Below, piece by piece: positions 6,661 to 13,491 of a stretch of DNA of 13,985 nucleotides. The stretch is from assembly GCA_029261435.1 (NCBI GenBank), contig JAJDBI010000205.1, positions 1-13,985 on the forward strand, read 5' to 3'. Origin of the DNA: Nitrospinaceae bacterium. Its GTDB lineage: Bacteria > Nitrospinota > Nitrospinia > Nitrospinales > VA-1. The notes below the pieces were generated by a model. It had not been told where the DNA came from and searched no databases. It saw nothing but the letters and a program-made list of their open reading frames with translations. Each line of letters starts with the position of its first letter. The stretch's first letter is position 1. The translations under genes were made by a program, and so were the position numbers.

Positions 6661-6749
6661 CCACTCGGCGTGGGGCCAAATGCAATAGCGTATGATTGCT
6701 AGCTATCGTTTTTCTCGGCTCAACATATTTTTGCTATCGGCCTCCCTCG

Positions 6750-7067
6750 TTAGAGGTTGGCGGGACCGACGAGAATTTTGTCGTTTTCAATTTTCACCTG
6801 ATAGACCCGCGTGTTCCATTCTTCACCCCGGTCGCATTTTCCTGTTTTTAGATCGAACCGAAAACCGTGATTGGGGCATTTCACGCCTACACCATTCAAT
6901 ATTCCCCGTACCAGCGGGGCGGTTTTTTTGTGCGGGCAACGGTCATAGATGGCGAACAGCTCCCCATCCAGATTAAATAGAGTAATGAGTTCGCCACGAA
7001 CTTCGACGCGCTTTCTTTCCCCCGGGGGGATTTCCCCAAGATCGGCCACTTCAATAAACTCTGTCAT
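6750..7067 (-). CDS. small Rieske [2Fe-2S] ferredoxin-like protein
   Basis: A 105-residue soluble protein with the Rieske cluster motif C44-x-H46-x17-C64-x2-H67 in the context DRCPHKKTAPLVRG and CPNHGFRFDLKTG. It therefore binds a [2Fe-2S] cluster through two Cys and two His. It has no signal peptide or membrane segment. The overall form matches Rieske ferredoxins of oxygenases and NirD-like small subunits of nitrite reductase; no large subunit or oxygenase is nearby, so the electron partner is unknown. The ATG at 7067 overlaps the stop of the upstream rhodanese as ATGA and has GAGG about eight bases upstream, which indicates translational coupling. The frame extends upstream to 7112 inside the rhodanese gene but that part is not Rieske sequence. 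Confidence 0.9.
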   Translation of the reverse strand: MTEFIEVADLGEIPPGERKRVEVRGELITLFNLDGELFAIYDRCPHKKTAPLVRGILNGVGVKCPNHGFRFDLKTGKCDRGEEWNTRVYQVKIENDKILVGPANL

Positions 7068-8005
7068 CCATTTACCTCTATAGGAAAAGAGGACTGACTC
7101 CAGTCCCACCATGATCCATCATAATTCCTGACTTTATACCCAAGATAGCGAAAAACAAAATAGGCCATAGCCGACCGAACTCCACCAGTACAATAAACGA
7201 TAATTTCCTGGTTAGAGCGGATTCCGTTTTGATCCAGCAGGGAATTCAGGGCGGGCAGTTTTTTGAGGTTTCCGTCAGATTGAAAAAACTCCGGCCAGTG
7301 GATATGAATTGCGTTGGGGATATGTCCTCCCTTGGTCGAACCATAGGGAGTGGCGCCTTCATATTCTTTTCTTTTTCTGTTGTCAATGATTCTAAAATTT
7401 TTGTCTGATAATATGTTTTTTATCAATGATTTATCGGCTATAACCTGATTATTTAGATTAATGCTGTTTGAGGCCAGATTGGACTTTGAAGTTGAATGTT
7501 GACGGCCTCTTTGAATTTTTTTGCCAGCCTGTTGCCAACCGTCTAGTCCACCGTCCAGCAAGGCTACTTTCTGAAATCCATAACGTTCAAACATCCAGAA
7601 GAACCTGCCATCTGTTCTCCATGGGTCATTTGGCTCGCCATAAATAACGATTGTTTTATCCAAAGAAACACCCAGTGGGCCTAATTTTTCCGCAATAAAG
7701 CCTTTGTCGTCGTTGAGTAGCCCCTTTACACCATTAACTGTATGGGTAAATTCCTGCCAATCACTGAGATTAATCGCTCCGGGGATGTGGCTGAGAAGAA
7801 ATTTCCATGACGAGCGAGTATCAACGATGACTCTTTGCTGCTCAGGAATCGCGCTGACCATTGCCGGGGTCATGAGAAGCTCTACCTCACTCGCAAGGCT
7901 ATGAGGGGTATAGATTCCAGACAAAAACAGGCCCAGAATGAGTAGGATATTTACCTTGATTTTTCTTGACAAAATACGGGCTCCACTTGTACTATCAGGC
8001 TTCAT
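7064..8005 (-). CDS. exported tandem-domain rhodanese (thiosulfate/3-mercaptopyruvate sulfurtransferase family)
   Basis: A 313-residue protein with two rhodanese domains. Residues 15-39 form a signal peptide (KIK, a hydrophobic stretch, HSLAS), so it probably acts in the periplasm. Domain 1 (about 44-165) has VIVDTRSSW and SHIPGAINL, but its active-site loop reads IYGEPNDPWRT (121-131) with no Cys, so it is catalytically silent, as in classical two-domain enzymes. Domain 2 (about 188-310) carries the active loop C272-TGGVRS (272-278) and ends with YDGSWWDWSQ, typical of the family. The expected activity is transfer of sulfane sulfur from a donor such as thiosulfate to a thiophilic acceptor. 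GGAGAG (8016-8011) lies five bases before the ATG. It is coupled to the downstream Rieske gene. Confidence 0.92.
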   Translation of the reverse strand: MKPDSTSGARILSRKIKVNILLILGLFLSGIYTPHSLASEVELLMTPAMVSAIPEQQRVIVDTRSSWKFLLSHIPGAINLSDWQEFTHTVNGVKGLLNDDKGFIAEKLGPLGVSLDKTIVIYGEPNDPWRTDGRFFWMFERYGFQKVALLDGGLDGWQQAGKKIQRGRQHSTSKSNLASNSINLNNQVIADKSLIKNILSDKNFRIIDNRKRKEYEGATPYGSTKGGHIPNAIHIHWPEFFQSDGNLKKLPALNSLLDQNGIRSNQEIIVYCTGGVRSAMAYFVFRYLGYKVRNYDGSWWDWSQSSFPIEVNG

Positions 8006-8034
8006 TTTTTCTCTCCGTATGGTAAAAGCCGGAG
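8006..8034 (-). promoter_or_regulatory. ribosome binding site of the rhodanese gene inside a small hairpin
   Basis: In the transcript CTCCG (8034-8030) can pair with CGGAG (8017-8013) across a 12-base loop. The second arm overlaps the ribosome binding site GGAGAG (8016-8011). The stem is only five base pairs, so a regulatory effect is uncertain. Confidence 0.3.
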
Positions 8035-8207
8035 CATTTTTAAGAGAATGACTCTGAAAAAAAAGACTTGAGGGTTAAAGCCTCTGCCTCCTAGCAACCT
8101 CAACGATTATATATGATTTAGATGTTGAGTGGCAGGTTTAGATTGTTTGAAAACAGGCCTGAAAATGGCTTGCTGATAAGAAAATTTATTTAATAAAAGG
8201 TTGAACT

Positions 8208-9044
8208 ATGACAACGGATGATCAAGGCAAGGAAAAGACTCCACAAGAACGGTTGGATGAGATTAAGCGTGAAGAGAAGGAAGACGCGAGTTCTTATTAT
8301 TCTCAGGGATCTTCAAAAGATAACGTGAATGAAGAAGCCGAGTTCAGTAAACCCGTTCCCCCTGTTCAACAGCAGCATGAAGAAATGAATATGCTCAAGG
8401 CAGTAGCTTTTCTGGGATTTGGAATGGCGGCCCTGGCAATTATCTTCATCTTGTTTTTTGTCCGTGATCTGGATACCCGAGTCATGGGTATGGATGGTAC
8501 CGTGAGCAGCCTTGAAGAAAAAATAGCCCCTCTACAAAAACATGTTGACGATGGCTTTAGTAAAGTTAATGAAGATATTTCTGGACTGAAAAATAAAGTC
8601 GGTAACTATGAGCGCATGATGGCCGTGATGGAACTCAAACGCGCATTGGTCACAGTCCAGGAGATGTCTATGGGTAACTCATCCAATGTTAAGGCGAAGT
8701 CCGGAGAAGTGGTAGCGGGTATCGAAGCCTTATTGACTGAGTTGGGAGCAGGACCAAGCACAACTCAGGGCATGCCTGCAGGTATTGTAAGTTTAGAAGA
8801 GTCACCTGCTCCGGTAGCAGCTGCTCAAGAACCTGCTCATGCTGAAGAACCAGTACACGCTGAAGAGCCTGTAACTGAAGAAGCAGCCCCAGTTGAAGAG
8901 TCTCATGCGGCCGCCGAGCCAGCACAAGACCCTGAAGCTACTGAATCAGCGTCTGAGACTGTTGAAGAAGCTCCCGAGGAAAGCTCTGACAGCGGGGAAG
9001 AAGGCGGAGATGATGATGAAGAAGAGGAAGACGACGACGAATAG
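8208..9044 (+). CDS. single-pass membrane protein with coiled coil and acidic tail, function unknown
   Basis: A 278-residue protein that I do not recognise. Residues 1-60 are hydrophilic and charged, ending near PVPPVQQQHEE. A single membrane helix spans about 64-85. Next comes a predicted coiled coil (about 95-135: VSSLEEKIAPLQKHVDDGF, DISGLKNKV) and a short amphipathic helical part (136-180). From about residue 195 the chain is low complexity: Glu/Ala/Pro repeats such as HAEEPVHAEEPV (211-222), and a final block of almost only Asp and Glu (264-278). The long acidic tail could bind cations or basic proteins. The start at 8208 has AAAGG about nine bases upstream. The lapA-family gene follows 33 bases after the stop, so they are probably cotranscribed and both act at the inner membrane. 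Confidence 0.85.
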   Translation: MTTDDQGKEKTPQERLDEIKREEKEDASSYYSQGSSKDNVNEEAEFSKPVPPVQQQHEEMNMLKAVAFLGFGMAALAIIFILFFVRDLDTRVMGMDGTVSSLEEKIAPLQKHVDDGFSKVNEDISGLKNKVGNYERMMAVMELKRALVTVQEMSMGNSSNVKAKSGEVVAGIEALLTELGAGPSTTQGMPAGIVSLEESPAPVAAAQEPAHAEEPVHAEEPVTEEAAPVEESHAAAEPAQDPEATESASETVEEAPEESSDSGEEGGDDDEEEEDDDE

Positions 9045-9077
9045 TCCTTCCATTCACCCTTTATAGTTCTTCAATTC

Positions 9078-9404
9078 ATGCCAGCTATAAAATTTGTTCT
9101 ATCCATCCTGTTGCTGATCGTTATTGCTTCGTTTGCCGTGAAAAATATGGGATCGGTGGAGCTCAATTATTACGATCTGCAACTTCAGCTCCATACAATA
9201 GAACTGCCTTTGATGGTGGTGCTTGTGATCCCTTTGGTTCTAGGTTTCCTGATCGCCTGGTTTATGGGATTGTTTGACCGTTTTAAATTGAAATCTACCA
9301 TTCGCCAGCAAAGCAGATCAATCTCTTCCATGGAAGAAGAGTTGGAAAACCTCAAAAATACTCCACAAATTCCTGTTCAGGCAGAGTCTTCTACAGAATC
9401 CTGA
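9078..9404 (+). CDS. lapA: LapA/YciS-family inner-membrane protein (DUF1049)
   Basis: A 108-residue protein with two membrane helices (about 3-22 and 44-64) joined by the loop KNMGSVELNYYDLQLQLHTIELPL, then a cytoplasmic coiled coil (about 74-94: IRQQSRSISSMEEELENLK) and a polar tail. This layout, including the loop rich in N-x-x-V-x-L-N-Y, is that of the LapA (YciS) family. In Escherichia coli LapA works with LapB in controlling lipopolysaccharide synthesis. No lapB-like TPR gene is seen next to it. The start lacks a strong ribosome binding site, which suits coupling to the gene 33 bases upstream. Family assignment is good; the exact role in this organism is inferred. Confidence 0.82.
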   Translation: MPAIKFVLSILLLIVIASFAVKNMGSVELNYYDLQLQLHTIELPLMVVLVIPLVLGFLIAWFMGLFDRFKLKSTIRQQSRSISSMEEELENLKNTPQIPVQAESSTES

Positions 9405-9842
9405 TTATCTCAGTCTCGGATTAGCGTAAAAGGCTACAAGGTCTTTGACCGAAATCACCCCTACAATCTTATCGTTCTCTGTTACCGGCAAGTGTCGAAC
9501 TTTATTTTTCGCCATGAAGGCATTGGCATCTGTTACCGGCTGGTGGCAATCGAGAGTGAATAGGGGTTGAGGGGTCATGACTTTATTTACTGCTGTATTT
9601 TTAGGGTCCAGCCCTCCGCCCAGGACCTTTCGCGATAAATCCGTTTCTGTGACGATTCCGATATATTCATCGTTTTCTTTTACAAGAACAGAACCGATAT
9701 TTTTCTCGTTCATGAACTGAGCAGTTTCTTGAATCGTAGCATCTGACCTGACGCTGATCACGGAGGAACTCATATAGTCGGATATCTCTGTTCGGGTTGT
9801 TGTGTCTTTGGCAAACTTGTGAGGGACATGCTTTGTGACCAT
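9405..9842 (-). CDS. CBS-domain pair protein
   Basis: A 145-residue cytoplasmic protein made of two CBS motifs. CBS1 spans about 23-78 (MSSSVISVRSDATIQE, NIGSVLVKENDEYIGIVTETDL) and CBS2 about 88-142 (VMTPQPLFTLD, VRHLPVTENDKIVGVISVKDL). Such paired CBS units form a Bateman module that binds adenine nucleotides or related ligands and usually reports energy state. No catalytic domain is attached, so it may regulate a partner by binding. The start at 9842 has an excellent ribosome binding site, GGAGGT, six bases upstream. Its stop TTA (9405-9407 on the + strand) directly follows the lapA stop, with no base between them and no terminator in the junction. Confidence 0.92.
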   Translation of the reverse strand: MVTKHVPHKFAKDTTTRTEISDYMSSSVISVRSDATIQETAQFMNEKNIGSVLVKENDEYIGIVTETDLSRKVLGGGLDPKNTAVNKVMTPQPLFTLDCHQPVTDANAFMAKNKVRHLPVTENDKIVGVISVKDLVAFYANPRLR

Positions 9843-10019
9843 GATTGACCTCCAAATAAGGAGTGCGGTTAGTAATCGTGTTACTTTCCCAAATCAATGG
9901 TGCGACCAGTTATAATCTTGGATGCAGGGTTCTTGCGGAGGGTTCATCATTTATATACAGGAGCTGACCGGAGAAGAGAACATATCCCAGCAATGAGTAT
10001 ATTATCCGGACTTTACCTA

Positions 10020-10835
10020 TTAAAGGGGTTTGACGGGTAGAAGGGCTTTATCCAGACCCTTTATGCTGATATTGATGTCTTTGATCGGGTAGATAGTAAC
10101 CTGGGTTGTGGATGTGGAAAGGGCCTGATTAATATGGCCACCCCTGTTTTCATTAATTTCATAGCCGTGTAGATGCAAGGGATGTCCTGGAATAGATAGA
10201 ACCTGCTGGATGGTGGGATTCACTCCATATAGTCCCTGCATACTCCAGTTGCCTGTTTTGTATTCAATAAACTTAAAGTTGTTTTCAAGAGAGTACCCAT
10301 CTCTCAAATCCAGTCCACCAATGGGGATGTGGCAGGCAGTAGTTGTTTTGACTCCATCCAGTTTCCCGGTGATATGGATCGCCGCAAGTCCCAGGTTTTC
10401 AGAAGTAAATTTCGATTCAAGCCATTCGTGAATGGCTTCCCCTGATGAAAGAGTGTGATTCTGCGATTCTTCTGGATTGCAAAGTGCGATGGCCATGAAC
10501 GGGAACTGAGGAATAGCGTCTTTTGCTCCTATAACCGGGCTTTTTAGATTCTCCTCGTGCTGGGGATGGTCGTGGTTGAGATTTATCAGTTTCCCGGGAG
10601 GATTGCTTTCGGGATCAGCCCATAAAAATTCAGGGTTGTCTGCCATGCCTTCGACGATGGCTTCTCCATTTCGTTTGTACCAGTTAGTGGTTCCCAATCC
10701 GATCACGGGCCATTTATTGTTAAAGGTATTGAGCTCTTTGGCAATATCTTCTGCCTTTGAGAAGTGAAAAAAATCTCCTTTTAACAACCGCTCTACTGTA
10801 TTGAAGGCGAGAATGGTTGCTTGCTTATCACACAT
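10020..10835 (-). CDS. acetolactate decarboxylase-like protein (divergent)
   Basis: A 271-residue protein without a signal peptide. Its order of motifs follows alpha-acetolactate decarboxylase: an N-terminal TVERLLKGDF, then GLGTTNWYKRNGEAIV (46-61), FPFMAIALC (111-119), AAIHITGKLDGVKTTT (151-166), FKFIEYKTGNWSMQGLYGV (187-205) and the metal site HLH at 221-223 with GGH ending at H234. The spacing H221-x-H223-x10-H234 equals the zinc-ligand spacing of known decarboxylases, which convert acetolactate to acetoin. However, the family motif VKTR-[ST] is VKTTT here, so the conserved arginine seems to be Thr. A His-rich insert (NHDHPQH, 87-93) is also unusual. No acetolactate synthase or acetoin genes are nearby. 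Fold assignment is fairly good; the activity is uncertain and may differ. Upstream AGAGG is a modest ribosome binding site. Confidence 0.62.
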   Translation of the reverse strand: MCDKQATILAFNTVERLLKGDFFHFSKAEDIAKELNTFNNKWPVIGLGTTNWYKRNGEAIVEGMADNPEFLWADPESNPPGKLINLNHDHPQHEENLKSPVIGAKDAIPQFPFMAIALCNPEESQNHTLSSGEAIHEWLESKFTSENLGLAAIHITGKLDGVKTTTACHIPIGGLDLRDGYSLENNFKFIEYKTGNWSMQGLYGVNPTIQQVLSIPGHPLHLHGYEINENRGGHINQALSTSTTQVTIYPIKDINISIKGLDKALLPVKPL

Positions 10836-11037
10836 TATCCACTGACCTCTGGAGTCGAAAATTATAGAGATTAGTATAGCCGGAAATTTTTGGCTGGTTC
10901 AAAAATATTAGTTCTCTTCCGTCTCCTTCTATTCCTAATGGGATGATGCCAATTTTCAGGCCAAATGAGTCATGAAAGGTTTGGTGCATAATGATTTTGA
11001 ATTCAAACAGACATTCAAATAATCGGGGAGAAGGAAT
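10836..11037. other. intergenic region with a 12 bp palindrome
   Basis: The gap between aguA and the ALDC-like gene holds the promoter described above and a perfect palindrome TTTGAATTCAAA (10996-11007), about 30 bases after the aguA stop. It has no loop or T-tract and so is not a terminator; it could be an operator or chance. Confidence 0.35.
10873..10902 (-). promoter_or_regulatory. likely sigma-70 promoter for the ALDC-like gene
   Basis: On the reverse strand TTGAAC (10902-10897) is followed after 18 bases by TATACT (10878-10873), giving a leader of about 30 bases. A second, perfect TATAAT at 10866-10861 lacks a good -35. Confidence 0.45.
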
Positions 11038-12075
11038 TTAATGTGTTTCAGGGGTAGGTTGTTGCTGGGTGAGGCAATGAACACCTCCCAGTCCCCAAAT
11101 GAGAGTGTTGCACTGAATAGGGATAATCTTGCGGTCTGGAAACAATGGAGCTAACAGGTCCAGGGCTTTCTGATCATTAGGGTGATCGTATACAGGGACC
11201 AGTACCGCATGGTTGGCAATATAAAAGTTGGCATAACTGGCGGGTAAACGTTCTTTTTTGGGGCCAACATGACCTGGCATAGGCAGGGGAATAACATGGA
11301 AGGGGTTTCCCCCTTGATCTTTTGCCGCTTTCAGGCGTTCAAGATTTTGTTTTAGTCCGAGAAAATTTGCGTCCCTTTCATTTTCTTCTAACGAGCAAAC
11401 AACGGTTGTGGGATTCACGAAACGGGCTAAATTGTCAATATGCCCATCGGTATCGTCTCCTTCAAGATCACCATGCAGCCAAATGACTTTTGAGACTCCC
11501 AGATAATTCCTGAAAAACTCTTCTATGCGTTCCCGGCGTATGCCGTCATTACGATTTGGATTGAGGACGCAGGAATCGGTGGTCAGGCAAGCCCCACGAC
11601 CGTTAACTTCAATAGCTCCTCCTTCTAAAACAATTCCCGGTTTGAAAGTTGGAAGCTGTAACTGCTCGGCAATGGTGCTGCAGGCCAGGTCATCGAGTTC
11701 CCATTTATATTTACGTCCCCACGAATCAAAGTCCCAGTCGTTGATGGCCACATCTTTTCCTCGAACCAGAAAATTAGGGCCGTAGTCGCGGATCCATGAG
11801 TCATTGGTGGGAATGTCATACAGAAAAACCTGACTCATCTGCACGCCATTATCCATTAGCTTTTTATGCAGGCCCACTTCGGCAGATTTGTCTTGAACTA
11901 GAATATGTGTTTGCTCGCCTTGTGCGAGGGCTTTGACGATTTGCAGATAGTCGGACTCGACCTGAACCATATCCTGACCGGGCCAGGTTTCCGGATTATG
12001 AGGCCATGTCAGCCAGGTGCCTGCATGAGGTTCCCATTCGGCGGGCATTCGATAGTCAATTGGGGTATCATTCAT
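11038..12075 (-). CDS. aguA: agmatine deiminase
   Basis: Converts agmatine to N-carbamoylputrescine and ammonia, the first step from agmatine to putrescine. The 345-residue cytoplasmic protein shows the family signatures in order: MPAEWEPHAGTWLTWP (10-25), DSWIRDYGPNF (92-102), LEGGAIEVNGRG (150-161), HGDLEGDDTDGHIDN (201-215) and WGLGGVHCLTQQQP (327-340). C334 is the expected nucleophile, with D97-region and H212 residues as partners in the guanidine-modifying fold. An open frame extends 13 codons farther upstream (12114), but the ATG at 12075 gives the normal family start. It overlaps the end of aguB by 8 bp (12068-12075) and lacks a good ribosome binding site of its own, which suggests coupled translation. 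Confidence 0.96.
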   Translation of the reverse strand: MNDTPIDYRMPAEWEPHAGTWLTWPHNPETWPGQDMVQVESDYLQIVKALAQGEQTHILVQDKSAEVGLHKKLMDNGVQMSQVFLYDIPTNDSWIRDYGPNFLVRGKDVAINDWDFDSWGRKYKWELDDLACSTIAEQLQLPTFKPGIVLEGGAIEVNGRGACLTTDSCVLNPNRNDGIRRERIEEFFRNYLGVSKVIWLHGDLEGDDTDGHIDNLARFVNPTTVVCSLEENERDANFLGLKQNLERLKAAKDQGGNPFHVIPLPMPGHVGPKKERLPASYANFYIANHAVLVPVYDHPNDQKALDLLAPLFPDRKIIPIQCNTLIWGLGGVHCLTQQQPTPETH

Positions 12076-12949
12076 CGTTATCAAGGTATAATTTAGAAAG
12101 TCCCTGATAGGCATCGACTCTACGGTCTCTCAAGAAAGGCCAATTCTGTCTCGTTGATTCAATCTCTGTTAGAGGACATTTGGCAATCACGATCTGTGGT
12201 TCATCTTCTGCTTGACCAATCACTTCTCCAAACGGGTTGCAGATAAAGGATTGCCCCCAGAAGGTCAGTGCATTTTCACGGCCCACTCGGTTCACAGAAC
12301 CCAAAAAAACACCATTGGAAATAGCGTGGGATTTTTGAATAGTTTCCCAAGCTGAAATTTGTTGTTCAGAGACCTTGGCATCTTCGTCCTGATACCCAAT
12401 AGCGGTAGGGTAAAATAAAAACTGTGCTCCAGATAAAGCGGTTAAGCGGGCCGCTTCCGGGAACCATTGGTCCCAGCAAATGAGTACACCAACTTTTCCA
12501 TATCGGGTAGAAAAGCTTTTGAACCCTGTATCTCCAGGAGTGAAATAGAATTTTTCAAAAAAGCAGGGGTCATCAGGGATATGCATTTTTCGATAAGTCC
12601 CTGCGATGCTCCCATCTGCGTCGATCACAAGTGCCGTATTGTGGTAAATACCCTGAGCCCGTTTTTCGAAAAGTGGAACAATCAGTACAACCTGTAACTC
12701 ATTTGCCAGATTAGAGAGTTTTGTGCTGGTTGGACCCGGTAGAGGTTCGGCCAGAGAAAAGTTTTCGGGGTTCTCTGTTTGACAAAAATATTGAGTCAGG
12801 AAAAGTTCTGGAAGGCAAATTATTTGCGCTCCTTGCTTTGCTGCGTCACGAATGGAGTCCTCCGCGTTTTCCAGATTTTTGCTCGCATCTGGAGAGCAGG
12901 ACATTTGAACAAGTCCAACCGATATTGTTGATTCGTTAGAGGTATCCAT
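12068..12949 (-). CDS. aguB: N-carbamoylputrescine amidase
   Basis: Hydrolyses N-carbamoylputrescine to putrescine, CO2 and ammonia, the step after AguA. The 293-residue protein is a nitrilase-superfamily amidase with the full catalytic triad: E48 in LPELF, K121 in YRKMHIPDD, and C158 in GVLICWDQWFPEAAR. The segments QYFCQ (53-57), FFEKFYFTPGD (130-140) and PTAIGYQ (181-187) are typical of the carbamoylputrescine subgroup and not of general nitrilases. The start at 12949 fits the usual length; no clear ribosome binding site precedes it. It is the first gene of the aguB-aguA unit, and a palindromic site lies about 40 bases upstream. Together with agmatine made from arginine elsewhere, the pair gives the organism putrescine without ornithine decarboxylase. 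Confidence 0.96.
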   Translation of the reverse strand: MDTSNESTISVGLVQMSCSPDASKNLENAEDSIRDAAKQGAQIICLPELFLTQYFCQTENPENFSLAEPLPGPTSTKLSNLANELQVVLIVPLFEKRAQGIYHNTALVIDADGSIAGTYRKMHIPDDPCFFEKFYFTPGDTGFKSFSTRYGKVGVLICWDQWFPEAARLTALSGAQFLFYPTAIGYQDEDAKVSEQQISAWETIQKSHAISNGVFLGSVNRVGRENALTFWGQSFICNPFGEVIGQAEDEPQIVIAKCPLTEIESTRQNWPFLRDRRVDAYQGLSKLYLDNDE

Positions 12950-12987
12950 GAAAAATTAAATAGTGATGTCTGCCAACAGAATTTGTT

Positions 12988-13008
12988 ATGATAAAACTAC
13001 TTTATCAT
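12988..13008. promoter_or_regulatory. operator-like inverted repeat between aguB and the divergent gene
   Basis: ATGATAAA (12988-12995) and TTTATCAT (13001-13008) form a perfect 8 bp inverted repeat with a 5-base spacer, centred in the AT-rich gap between two divergent genes. The form suits a dimeric repressor and it lies where promoters of both genes should be. No regulator gene is next to it. Confidence 0.4.
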
Positions 13009-13085
13009 TATAGCGGTTTTCCTCGTAGTTTCTGGTGAAATTCTCTCCGCTCTTAATTAAACACCCAATAGACAGATTATTACCC

Positions 13086-13463
13086 ATGTGGATCAAGCAG
13101 GCATTCAGGGATTACTACAAACCAAAATTAAGGCGTGAACTGAAAAGGGATCCCGACCAGGGAGAACTGGACCAGCGTTTCGAAGAAATATACAGTCAGG
13201 TTAATTGCATTCTTCTTGCGGGAGTTCTTGAAGGAGTTGCCATATATTTTTATGAAATCGCAAAATTCACCAAAGAGGAAGTGGATGGTTTTAGAGACCG
13301 CCCGGAAGAATATCTTTTTGAGCGTTTTGGTGGGGGAAATTACAAACTAAACTTCTTTGAAGGCCCATCTTTTGTTGTTTGCGTTAATTTCAAACCCAAG
13401 GGAGATCCCAAGTGGATTCCTTTGCTCCCCGAAAAAGCTGGCTCTAATCCTAAACCTGCCTGA
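13086..13463 (+). CDS. small protein of unknown function upstream of mfd
   Basis: A 125-residue soluble protein that I do not recognise. The N-terminal half is strongly charged and helical (FRDYYKPKLRRELKRDPDQ at 7-25, then ELDQRFEEIY), followed by a more hydrophobic stretch (41-56, CILLAGVLEGVAIYFY), and then a likely beta-rich part with FGGGNYKLNFFEGPSFVVCVNFKPKG (81-106). There is no signal peptide and no motif that points to catalysis. An in-frame GTG at 13035 would add 17 residues, but the ATG at 13086 is preferred; neither has a good ribosome binding site. The gene ends 28 bases before the mfd start and is on the same strand, so they may be cotranscribed. Confidence 0.72.
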   Translation: MWIKQAFRDYYKPKLRRELKRDPDQGELDQRFEEIYSQVNCILLAGVLEGVAIYFYEIAKFTKEEVDGFRDRPEEYLFERFGGGNYKLNFFEGPSFVVCVNFKPKGDPKWIPLLPEKAGSNPKPA

Positions 13464-13491
13464 CCCATCCTAAAGTCTTGAGTTTAAATTT

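Noticed and set aside
6681..6715. Terminator between the SmbP-like and Rieske genes
   Set aside because: The possible stem (ATAGC with GCTAT) is five base pairs, and the following T-run is short, so it is too weak to call.
6692..6976. Open frame on the + strand opposite the Rieske gene
   Set aside because: It lies antisense to a well-supported Rieske protein, has no ribosome binding site, and its product has no recognisable features.
8689..8925. Leu/Gln-rich open frame antisense to the acidic-tailed protein
   Set aside because: Its composition is the mirror of the repetitive Glu/Ala/Pro coding sequence on the + strand, so it is a shadow frame.
8811..8925. Tandem repeat array at DNA level in the acidic tail
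   Set aside because: The GCTGAAGA-type repetition follows from the low-complexity protein (HAEEPV repeats) and is not regular enough for a separate DNA element or CRISPR.
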